A stretch of 37,500 nucleotides of DNA, taken from the NCBI RefSeq assembly GCF_964340395.1, contig NC_135557.1:11388546-11426045 (forward strand), given 5' to 3'. A program made the position numbers and the translations under genes. This DNA comes from Glandiceps talaboti. Its lineage: Eukaryota; Hemichordata; Enteropneusta; Spengelidae. The stretch's first letter is position 1; every line of letters begins with the position of its first letter. Under the pieces are notes generated by a model, which saw nothing but the letters and a program-made list of their open reading frames with translations, ran no database searches and was not told the DNA's origin. Positions 1 through 10,221 of this stretch are shown here, in pieces.

Positions 1-308
1 TTTACAGTATAAATGATGTTGCCTGGGTGTTTCACTTTTTTTCAATGTGACTGGGCAAAGGATCCTACTATGATATTTGATTGGCTGCAAGCAAATCTGG
101 ATGGACTGTGCAGTATATTGGACAGTTTAGTACAGTCATGGTTTAGAAGCCTGCTAAGGCTGAAAACTACAACTTATCTTATAGTCTACAGAAATGATCA
201 TAGGCATATTATCAAGACTGTATTCTATAAGAATTACTTCTACAATCCAATACCAACCAGTTAGTGGAAAAATCAGTGTAGATTCTTGTCACGTCGACTT
301 CCCGCACA

Positions 309-3300
309 TCACACCTTTACTAAGTTCTCAGCAGTCCTTCTAGCATTATATATACAATCATTCAAACTAACCCCTCTGTACGATGCCCCTGTAACTCGCA
401 ATGGTAGGTTATTATCTTCTATATAATTCTCTATCTTATCTGAAATTAAAGAAGAAGATAACAATTAAATATTGAAACACTTACATATCACTTATGTAAA
501 TTTCTACGACCAATTTCTTGGGAGTAAATCCCAAATTTTAACCATGTCTTATCCACATCATCAGATGTATACTACGATGGGATATTTTATATCTACAATT
601 TGATATTGTCATTCATTCTCATATTTACATTTACATGTCACTTCTTTGATAATGCCTGTACCGTTATGGTCTTGCTATAATTTAATATGCCTATGTTATT
701 CCGTTTTTTTTCTAGATTATTTATACCAATGCATTTGGAGAACATCACAGCTGACTCTCACTAACCTAGGGCCTCATTTACATAATCAGGGAATTAAAGT
801 GTCAGTATGGATGAGGATTGGGTATTTATTTTGAATTTTGAAATTATAAAACAATGTTATCATGGCTTCCTATTTGAAAAAAATCAATGTGAAACAACAG
901 ATGCCAAGTCCTTGTTTGTAACTCAATAAATGGCAAAAGATTAATAAATGTGTTAAAAGTTTGTTATTGTACGTACAATAACAAACTTATTACACTCTTT
1001 TGAGCTTTTTGCAAAGAAATGAGTTACAAACACAGATTTGTTCGATGTTGTTTCACATTAATTTTTCAAGTAGGATGCCATGATTGTTTTATAATTTCAA
1101 AATAAATACCCAATCTTCATCCGTATGGCCACTTTAAGACTGTATTATCTTCTTATTATCAATGATTTCTTATTGGGGCCACAAGCTTGACTAATTATAG
1201 TCTTGTCTGCTCAATGTGAATATGACCAAAGATGGACACTGAGGGTGATAACCTTGGATGTTCCACCCTCATATCTATCAGAAGAAAGCCAGAGTTCTAG
1301 CAGCTAGACTAGACTAGTTATTACGAACTACTTTGTGGCCCTAGACAGAAATTTGTTTTGTAATTTTATGCATTAGCTACTTTTTTATGCTCATTTTGAT
1401 ATTTTGTACATTTGTAGATGAGTTCAGAGTATTTTTGTAAGCTTACAATTTTTGGCAATAAAGTATTAGTATTATCCCTAAAAATGTATTGGAACAGTTG
1501 CGTATGTTGGTATATCCCAAACAGTGAATGATACTCTCAAGCCAGCTATGCAAAGTCTAGGGGCTAGAGAAATGATATTATTACCATCACTATTCATTGA
1601 TTATTCAATATATTACAGATGTCTGTATACTTACCAACAATTTTGGAATGCCCCACTTTGTACTGTGTTATACAATTTTGTTGTACTTTGACTATGGAAT
1701 GAATAGGAATTGATTTGATGCCTAGATGCTCCTGAACAGTTTCTATGGCAACAGATAAAAGATGATCTGGATGGACAGTGTCGGGATCACCAAAGAGGTC
1801 TTGGAACCAATGACCTCCCATCATGCACTACAACAAAGAAAGAGAATTAAAGATGAAATTACGCAAATCATGCATCACATGATTTCTTTAAAACAGAGTG
1901 AACAGATTGGCAAATCAGGACTTCAAGAGGCCTGCTGTACTCTGGAATAATGCATTGTGGGAAGTAAACACAGTTTGGAGCGTCACACCTATTGAAATGA
2001 TTACCTCTATACTATTTGTTTTGTATAGCCTAACCCATGGACACTAACGTAGTTGGTACATTACTTTCCAACTGGCAGCAAATCCAATAGGGAACTTGCA
2101 ATCCAGACTGAGCATGCTGAGACGCAAATGACTATGGGATTATCTGTGGTTATCATAATATCTAATTTGAGCTACCGATAAAATAAACCTTCCTGGTTCC
2201 AGAATGGTCAGGGTGACTATGAATTGATTATTTGTGGTTACAAACAATGTATTAACATTGTTTACAATGCTAATTGATTAGTATTTATTATCACATTTCC
2301 CATGATGCAACATTCAACATGGCGGGTTTGCAAGTTCCCTATTGCCTTACATTGCTCTGGTATTGTTACTTAGCGATGCTGGAGAGACATCGGTGTAAAT
2401 TTGGAATTAACTTTGTTTTGACACTTGGTATAAATCTTAATTTATAATCCAGACCTTAAAGTTTATAAACACTCTTTCTCGTACAATTAATGATACATCT
2501 TTTTAGACGTGAAATGTAATAACCCTACTTAGTCTAGTCAGTCTGAAAGTTATCAAACACTCATTAGTTATTCTCATGTCATGTTGTGTTTATATATTCA
2601 AATGTCTCTGAGTAAAACCAAACACACTAACTCCATGAAGTCATAACGAAAGAGCCTTTCTTCTATATTGGATTCCATGTACCTTGACCTACAGGCCATC
2701 ATTTGACTATTAACAGACAGACTTTAAGAAGTGTTTGCGACTCAATAATAACATCCACTCTTATTTTACACATGCAGAGAACAAGCCAGTATGCGAAAAA
2801 GTCTCACAAGTAGTGAAAGTCGCTTGAGTTCGACCGAGTTACAAAATCTATTTATTTTGCTTATTTAACATATTTACATTTGTATAGAGGATAGTACTTT
2901 CAACCCCATAAGGCTCCTCTCCCACGGAACTCTCTTAAACTAAATCACATCTAAAACTCAGCAAAGGAAATGAATACAGTTACACTGAAAGCACTGACAC
3001 AAAATTACCAAGAACACCATACACAGACAAATCTAAAACCCTGGACACTGACTATGATAAGATACAATTACAGAGTTAAAACACTGAACAAATTATCAAT
3101 GAAATTATACATTGATAAATTTGCAATAGAGTCAAGTTTATGCTACTGAAGAAAGAAAGACATTTGGTTCACTAGATATGCAAACAATACTATTTTCACT
3201 CTGAAGTGGACCATCCACATTGGTATTGGTGTGTTAGAACTATACACGCTAAACAACGCAATCAAACTAAAGTAAATGTATAAAATTATGATACCAGCTG

Positions 3301-6300
3301 GTTAAAATCTGGCAAGCTGTAAGAGTGGCTTGTGCTTTTACATTCAAGACAAAAATCAAATCAAATTGTGATGCTATTTCAAACTGAAACCTACATTATT
3401 CTAACTATATCAAACTATTAACAATTTTATTGAAATTATATTTTCAGTTCTTTTCAATAAAAACAACCATGAGCAATGTTCAACCACTCTGTAACCATAA
3501 GATTAAGCGTGAATTTTCCACTTTCATTTCCTGATATTTCCTTAAACATAATAAGTTTCCTTACTGTTATCCTTGTCGTTGTTGGTCCTCGTCTGTTGTG
3601 TTGTGGGAATGTACACGAATCATACACAACTCCTAGGAGCTTGGACTTTTCCCACGATGGAATCAGATAGCCAAAACCCTGGAAACAAATTATGAGAAAT
3701 TGTTAAACACCATCTTTGAAACCCAATGAATTTAAAAAAATCTATTACATCCACCTGTAGAGATGGAGTACAAAATATCAACCCTGAAATTCCTTGCTGG
3801 CAGAGTCATATGTCTGATAACTCCACTTTGTCCATGCACAAGCAAAGTTATTGTCTTTGAACTGAAAATATGGATTAAATACCCTGATCATTCTACTTCA
3901 CAACAACCTTGCATACGTCACTGATTCTGCGGTGCTTAAAATATGAGTCTAAATCGTTCAAAGTTGTCATTATCGTCCCTCTTTTTTCATGAATTATGCC
4001 TGAGGCAGTATTTCAATCACCTGGAAAATAATTGTAACCTAACAGTTTTGGCACTATGTACTTGACTATTGACCCATTGTGACAAGGCCCCTCAGGTCAC
4101 TTATTAAGATAAATCGTCACGACTATGATCCCATTTCATTTACTGCAGACAATACTATGTTTGTGCTTCTTAAAGTGCATCAAGTGTGTTTATTCTGACA
4201 GTGTTAATAAACTGACCTCCTCTGGTAGTATATTCCCTTCATATTCCATGTTGACAGTAGCTACAGTTGCTCCATTAATCTCATCTAATGTTTCAGCTAG
4301 GGTTGTGTGTTCTTTGGGTAAAATTCCTGCCAAGTCTGAAGAAAGTAGAACAACAGCTCAATTTTCAGTACCTGTAATAACATTTTAGCTATGCTAGAGT
4401 GCCTACATTAGAACAAGATCAATTTATTCTCATGTCTGCCAATAGCAATGCTTACATAGTACATGTAAGTGGCGTGGATGTCATGGCGTCAACCAATAAT
4501 TGCTATTTGTATGATGTGCCTTGGAAGTATAATTCTATTTCAGGTCAGAATTAACGAGTTTAACCACTCACTTTCATTTTGCTACCAAACGTACAAAGTT
4601 AATTTTCACCACTGAGGGCAGTCATGACATCGAAACATCTGTTTATTTTTGTCTCTCAACTAAATGTACATCAAGCTCCTATTAACAACAAAAGTCTACT
4701 TCATGTACCCCATTGTAATACAAAGTTTATGGTGAGTGTACGTTATTGTGAGTAGTACCCCTCTTATGGAACAATATACTACTTGAACTCTGCTCATCAC
4801 CCACTCTCAATAAATTCAAGAAGGATATCAAGACACATCGCGTGTTTGCAAGAGCTTTCTAACTTTTTACAATGATCTAATATTGTTCCTGTATAGCGCC
4901 ATAGAACATTACATCATATTGAATTTTGGTGCTATACAAATTATTTTGATATATTGATTAATTGATTAATTGATTGATTGATTGATTAAATTAAGTCAAC
5001 TTACTTTTAGATGATATGGTACTTATTACTTGGTCTGCTTCAAACTGTTTGTCTCTTGTTTTCACCTGATAAAACACAGAAATTAAAAACAATAGCAATA
5101 AATCAAACCACCACAGAGTAATTTTCACTTATTTCACTGAAAAATCAAAAAACGCAAATCTGAGTATTGACTAAAATGCCATCTTGTACATGAAAACAAA
5201 TATACCAGTCTGGTAATTAGTAAATGCTAGTCTTTCAAAACTAGCTGAAGACTGTAAAATCGCAACGTTTCCTAGGATGAGAATGTATAGGTTTGCATAG
5301 TTACAGAGTCCACATCAATATATACATCATAGACAGATTCAATACGAATAATTTTGCACTTGCAGGGTTATATTGTTTGATGAGGATGGTCTGTGACCAC
5401 AATAAATGGTTTTGCTGCTGGTTAGTGTCGACCAGCACTGAGTAGTAAAGGGGAGAACCATAAGTCAAACACCCTATTCTTACCCTGAGTTTGTTGTTAT
5501 TGGTAAATTCTAATCCAACACATGGCATTTCTTTATATATTTCTACACCATAGTGTGTTGTTAGAGTCTCTGCTAGAGCATCTGTCAATTCTTGTGTTCC
5601 ACCTTTCAGAGACCATATAGGCCATTTCTCCTTTCTTGCCCTTTGAACCAAGGCACAGTTGTTTTTAGGAACTGGATCTGTGAAAAGACAGTTACAAGAG
5701 AATATTTAAGAAATTTTAGCTTTCGTTAAATGAAGACTCTGTATACATGATTTTCCAACACCTGCAATTTTTTTTTGCAATTTTCAGAGAAAAATCAAGT
5801 TGATCTTGTGCTTTTATAGGGTATATTTGCTATGAGCTATTGCATCAGCAGAAATAATATATTCAGGGTTAAACAATGAATAGTCATGCGAGATGTTTTA
5901 CACTGAAGGAAATATGCACTTGAGCACAATCACAAGTAACTATAGGTGATATAAAATCATGAAATGCCTCTCCAGAATCCATAGTTTTTGAAAATGCCTT
6001 TATTTCCTGGTGAGGTGTTCCCTTTTTAATGGGGAAAAAACACATTAAAATAGCAGTAATTAAAAGTGAATGTGACCTTTACCTTTTTTACCAAAAAGTT
6101 CAGCCTTGACAATCGATCCATGTTCCTTTGCTGGATTGAAAATAACTGGAAAACATGACTTAGCACTGAGATGTCTAGCATTGCCAGCAAATATACCAAT
6201 ACATAATGGGTCTATTAAATAATCTGCAAGCTAAAACATAAAAGTGGTATATTATAATGGGTTTGAAAGAAAACAAGTCTGTTTGTCTACGGTTTAAAAT

Positions 6301-8916
6301 AACTTTATTATCCGACGTTTCGGCCGTACACAGATGGCCTTCTTCAGGGAATCTACAAATGAACGAAATAAGAGAGTATACATTGATAAAACATACTCAG
6401 ATAAAATGGTGTAAAATATAATAACTGCATGATGCCTGGTATATTAAGTTAAGGTGATAGGCAGACACAAGATACTGGATACCCCAATGTACTTTACCAT
6501 AATAATAATAGCCCTAATCAAAATTATGGTAGAGGGTTTTCCTATCGATGCAAATTATCCCAGATCTAGACTTCCTCAATTAAAGACAAGTACATAGAAC
6601 AAACCTCCAAGCACTAAGTTCTTAAATCATCTTGGTCATAGAGATTATCACAGACTCACCTCCTTACCAAATCTTTTGCTAATGAAGTCATAAACACTTT
6701 CATCCTCTTCAATTGGCTCTTTAACAAATGGTTCTTTTAGAATGTATGATATAAGTGGTTTAGAAAATGGTGCTTGTTTAGTGAGTAGTGATTTTAAGCT
6801 AGAGGGGAGTTGATACAATTGTTTGTTTGCATAGATGAATCGTTTCTTTGCTCCAGGGTGGTGTGGAAATACTGGTAAGATTCTATTGGCCAATCCCAGC
6901 TCAGAGGCCTGAAAATAGAAGGAAATGAAAGCATTACATGTCATCCCTACCGATCATTGTAAAACCAAAGACCCATGCTATGAACATCTAGACCGCAAGT
7001 TAAAGGTAGGACTGTCGGGGCCTGGCACCCTATTTTCATATGACTGACTGTGTGTATGTTTGGAGGTGGAGAACTTGTGATGACTCACTGGTCATTCCCT
7101 ATCTGGGTTGTTCACATGCAAATGCCGCATATTTGAACAATACCGCCCTACGACATTCACAAACAATTTGTACATGATACATGACCTGTGTGTTTCTCGC
7201 ATTTGCATAGATTAGCCATACTCCTCTTTATATAGGGCAGTTCTGTGTTTAACTAGGGATGCTCAAACATAACTTTTTTTTTCTGAGCTAAAAAAATGAT
7301 ATAAGAGATTATCCTCGAGGCAACTCATGGTGGCAGACATCTTGTGCAATGTAACATCATCACATTTATATGAACACAGTCAAGGGTAGCACAGATATTT
7401 GTGCTAAGAATAACAACTTTCCCTATATGTGAGTGGAGATGATCGTAATAATCATAATGCGTCATATAGGTACTAGACTAAGTAAATTCTAAACTGTTTA
7501 ACTTACTAGTTCTAAACTGTTTCTGCCAACCACACCAGCAGGTCGAATACTTCTAGGTCCATGTTCAAAAACACTTCCCTTGTCTGTAACTGTGGTATTA
7601 ACCCATCCACCAAGACGACTACTGGCCTCTAAAATAATGATCTATGTATAAACAAATTTACATCCACTAAATTTCTCTTAAAAGGTAAATATTTCATTGC
7701 AATATTACTACTAAACTAGTGTTAATTTTGAATTGAATTGAATTCATTTCCACCAGAAACATAAGATAATAACAATGCAAAAGAAAATACCACGAATAAG
7801 AATATGTTCTGGTGAGGACCATAGAAATAGTTCATTTGGAACTAATCTAGTTCATGGTCCTGACAAATATTGGAAGTAATTAAATGCATGTAGTATACAT
7901 ATAAATGATAAATAAATAAATAAATAAATAATCAGATAAACATACTTATTTACATTTGTATACAAAATATTACAAACAAACAATACTAAACAAATAAAAA
8001 AACATGATAGCACAAAGAATATCAAACAATCAGTAAACATGTTTCAGATAAATCTTTATTTTGTTTGTATCTTTTATATATTTGTTTGCTTGTCTTTTTG
8101 TAACACAGTTCTAGGGCTCTCTGCGATAGAAATGACCAAACGGCTACATTTACCCAACCTAACCTCACTATGATTACTATATATCTGTTAGTTATATCAA
8201 ACTATTTTCTACAGTGATCATTCTACCATGTGTTATATAGAGTAGTTCTGGAAATATACACTACAGGAAGATGTGTCGAACCACACAGAACCCAGCAACC
8301 GTTTTACAAACAAACAAACAAACTATTAACTAACTAACTAACTAACAACAAATAAATAAACAAACAAACAAAGGGACATACATATCCATGGGGTATATTA
8401 GATATACATTTTTATGGATGAGTATAAAAACATATCTAGTATACCCCATGAATATCTGTTTGTTTGTTTGCTTGTTTGTAACACGGCTACATGTACGCAC
8501 GTACCACACGTATCAGTGCAGTGTTGATAATACCGAACTTTGGACTATGTGACTGTGTATAAGTGTCGGAAAAGAATAAGTATACATTTTGCCTGCAGAC
8601 GGACTAGTATAGTATAGTTACAGTCCCTCTATGCTGGAGGGACTGTGGTATAGTATAGTCATTACCGTGCACTCGATTTTGACTCACAATGACTTTGCAA
8701 TAACAAACATGTGTACATTGTACAAACACAGTACAGCGAATAATCGAGCAATATCGCAGGTCGGCGCGTCTACAGTAGAGGGATCGAAAGAGTCAAACCG
8801 AAGGGATCAAACCTTACTTTCTGAAATGGAGTTCCATGCGACCGAGCCAAATAATAAGCCGACGAAAGACCACTTATGCCACCGCCAAGAACAACTGCGA
8901 GAGGAGGAACAGTCAT
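309..8916 (-). CDS. PPOX: Protoporphyrinogen oxidase, 10 coding exons, 480 aa
   Basis: PPOX is an FAD enzyme of the mitochondrial inner membrane that oxidises protoporphyrinogen IX to protoporphyrin IX, the penultimate step of haem synthesis. Coding exons, 5' to 3': 8916-8818, 7641-7507, 6908-6660, 6230-6083, 5677-5484, 5065-5005, 4335-4217, 3678-3565, 1827-1635, 439-309. All introns are GT-AG, the phases close, and the sum is 1443 nt, that is 480 aa against 477 in human. Exon 1 carries the dinucleotide-binding GGGISGLSSAYYLARS; exon 2 has RLGGW and FEHGPRSIRPAG; exon 3 HHPGAKKRF and APFSKPL; exon 4 PLCIGIFAGNARHLSAKSCF; exon 5 WSLKGGTQEL; exon 9 QNCITQYKVGH; exon 10 GASYRGVSLNDCI, the FAD-contacting C-terminus. 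The start is the first ATG before the Rossmann motif. No cleavable presequence is seen, as is usual for PPOX. Exon boundaries were read by eye; gene identity is near certain. Confidence 0.96.
798..1133. mobile_element. Palindromic MITE-like element flanked by TTAA, copy 1 (336 bp)
   Basis: Nearly the whole element folds on itself. The left arm begins AGTGTCAGTATGGATGAGG; the reverse complement of the right arm begins AGTGGCCATACGGATGAAG. TTAA lies directly outside both ends (794-797 and 1134-1137), as for piggyBac- or Kolobok-type insertion. The centre, 957-988, is a perfect 32-bp palindrome around TTGTACGTACAA. There is no coding capacity. It lies in the last PPOX intron. Confidence 0.85.
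2086..2343. mobile_element. Foldback element with 16-bp terminal inverted repeats, in PPOX intron 8
   Basis: Perfect terminal inverted repeat AATAGGGAACTTGCAA (2086-2101) against 2328-2343, enclosing 226 bp of non-coding sequence with further weak self-complementarity (TTGTGGTTA.. and ATTATCAC.. blocks). Likely non-autonomous DNA transposon; target duplication not clear. Confidence 0.55.
4749..4990 (+). mobile_element. 3' end of a LINE retrotransposon (CR1/L2-like) with GATT tail
   Basis: The frame from 4767 to the stop at 4860-4862 reads WNNILLELCSSPTLNKFKKD then IKTHRVFARAF, the pattern typical of the C-terminus of CR1/L2-type reverse transcriptases (W..LP..IR...SL..FK..LK.HLF). The following 3' UTR holds TATAGCGCCATAGAACATTA and GGTGCTATACAAATT, then short GATT repeats. 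It is a 5'-truncated, dead insertion in PPOX intron 6, opposite to the gene. Confidence 0.72.
5110..5275 (+). repeat. Dispersed repeat family A, copy 1
   Basis: About 160 bp in PPOX intron 5 that reappears in reverse complement at 29905-30075. Shared blocks include GACTAAAATGCCATCTTGTA, CCAGTCTGGTAATTAGTA and CTAGCTGAAGA. Non-coding; type of element unknown. Confidence 0.65.
6309..6352 (-). ncRNA. Hammerhead-ribozyme-like core 1 (PPOX intron 3)
   Basis: Minus strand: CTGAAGA, a stem GGCC/GGCC around an AUCUGUGUAC loop, then GAAACGTC followed by GGATAAT. This matches the hammerhead core CUGANGA - stem II - GAAA with a GUC cleavage site. The palindrome ACGU stands in for stem III, as in the minimal, possibly dimer-acting motifs known from Penelope-like elements. 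Stem I has about 3 bp. Activity is not shown. Confidence 0.5.
8299..8486. mobile_element. Foldback element with AAAC-repeat arms, PPOX intron 1
   Basis: Left end CCGTTTTACAAACAAACAAA pairs with right end TTTGTTTGTAACACGG; inside, 8386-8405 (CCATGGGGTATATTAGATAT) is the inverted copy of 8432-8451 with two mismatches. No coding potential. It follows a stretch of simple CTAA/AAAC repeats. Confidence 0.6.
8602..8660. repeat. Short inverted repeat with AGTCCCTC arms (PPOX intron 1)
   Basis: GACTAGTATAGTATAG..ACAGTCCCTC, a 7-nt loop, then GAGGGACTG..GTATAGTATAGTC. It sits about 160 bp from the PPOX first coding exon. The inner ACAGTCCCTC/GAGGGACTGT core recurs at 11968-11993. Confidence 0.6.
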
Positions 8917-8942
8917 TTTTCACAGTACATGATGTTCTTCAG

Positions 8943-9010
8943 TGAGACGTGGACATGGGCGCAGCCATATTTGTTGTTGTGCAACTATCAGTCATGCGCA
9001 CTGACCCGTT
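8943..9010 (+). promoter_or_regulatory. Promoter-proximal module, copy A (upstream of PPOX)
   Basis: Blocks in order: GAGACGTG, CATGGGCGCAGCCATATTTG plus TTGTT, about 14 nt, CATGCGCACTGACCC. The same blocks in the same order occur on the minus strand at 21348-21425. CATGCGCA resembles an NRF1 half-site and AATATGGCTGCGCC (reverse strand) a YY1-like site. It lies 27-94 nt upstream of the PPOX start codon, where a promoter is expected. Confidence 0.6.
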
Positions 9011-9109
9011 GGTGTAAATTTGGGTCAAAGGGCAATCGAGGATACACGTTCGTCATCATTTGCAAAAACATCGAATACGAACCTTTCACAATATTGATAA
9101 AATAAAGCT

Positions 9110-9660
9110 AAAAATATAGGTATCACAACAGAAAACTACTTCTGGTACAACACAAGGTACACTGAAAACTACAACGAGCGAAAAAACACCTGTGTGTTTG
9201 CTTGAAAGATTCGGAAAGACCCGATACGAACAGCCCCTATATCAAGTTGTGACTGGAAACCTTGTCAACATGTAGTGCATTTACTATATTTCGCTTTTTT
9301 TTTCAATTCAAAGCGTTGAATTGCCGCATGATGGATAGTGTGTGACATCCAGTGCCGTCAATGGGCGGCCTCTGACATAGATGTTTACGGCATTGACCCT
9401 CATTCAGGAATAGCACTATTTATAAACAAACGTGCTCGAGACATCGGTGAGTAACGAGTCAGTCATGATAAACTATGAGAAAGTTTATTATGGTAATGAA
9501 ATATTTAGTCTACATGTCAGGACGTGCATTGTACTTGCATGTGATTAGATAAAAACGTGTCTATAATTTGTGTAAAAACCCGGATGGAAAGTTAGTGAGA
9601 AAATGTTTGACATGGATACGTGATTGACTTGGACCTACTGTACATAAGCTTATTATACAA
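9110..9660. other. Intergenic stretch, no gene seen
   Basis: Spacer between the PPOX promoter region and the 3' side of the glycosyltransferase gene. No ORF with recognisable content, no RNA gene and no long repeat were found. Confidence 0.6.
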
Positions 9661-9664
9661 TAAG

Positions 9665-9731
<67 letters not shown>
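9660..9731. repeat. (TA)n microsatellite
   Basis: About 70 bp of uninterrupted TA, preceded by TAAGCTTATTATACAATAAGCTTA, which is itself an inverted repeat around AAGCTTAT. Confidence 0.95.
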
Positions 9732-9735
<4 letters not shown>

Positions 9736-10221
9736 TTGTATACATGTTATTGTATATATATGGGATTTTATTACTTCAATCCATGTCCACGGCTAAAGGG
9801 CCAAGTTTACACACGTCACAATCAACAGTAAAACGGAATGAGTACAGAGACGGTTTGATTCGCCAACTAGTTTGTTTAAATTCACACCCATGCATCACTC
9901 GCACATTTTTCATGCGATCTATCCCTCGATCATTAAAAAGCTGATCACAGAAAAAACAACAGTGCCACAAGTTAAGAATATGGTCTTGATATTATTTTAT
10001 TCATTGCCAATACGCAAATAATGAATTTGATTCCCACTCCAATATAGATAAAAAAAGTTACAAATTGTAATGACAAAAAATCTCAAACTTATTGTTTTCA
10101 TACTTATACCAGTGATGAAAAAGTGCCACTTTTGATAAACTTTGCACTCCAAGGCCTCTATATGTGGTAATAATATGTAAAAGTAAAGACAGAATGCAAA
10201 CAATAATTTATTAAATTACAT

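Noticed and set aside
421-439. Alternative acceptor TATAG at about 420 for the last PPOX exon
   Set aside because: In phase, but the TTTAATTTCAG acceptor at 440 restores the full family length between GHSKIV and NNLPL, so it is preferred.
1762-1950. 62-codon plus-strand frame
   Set aside because: Overlaps PPOX exon 9 on the opposite strand; no recognisable content of its own.
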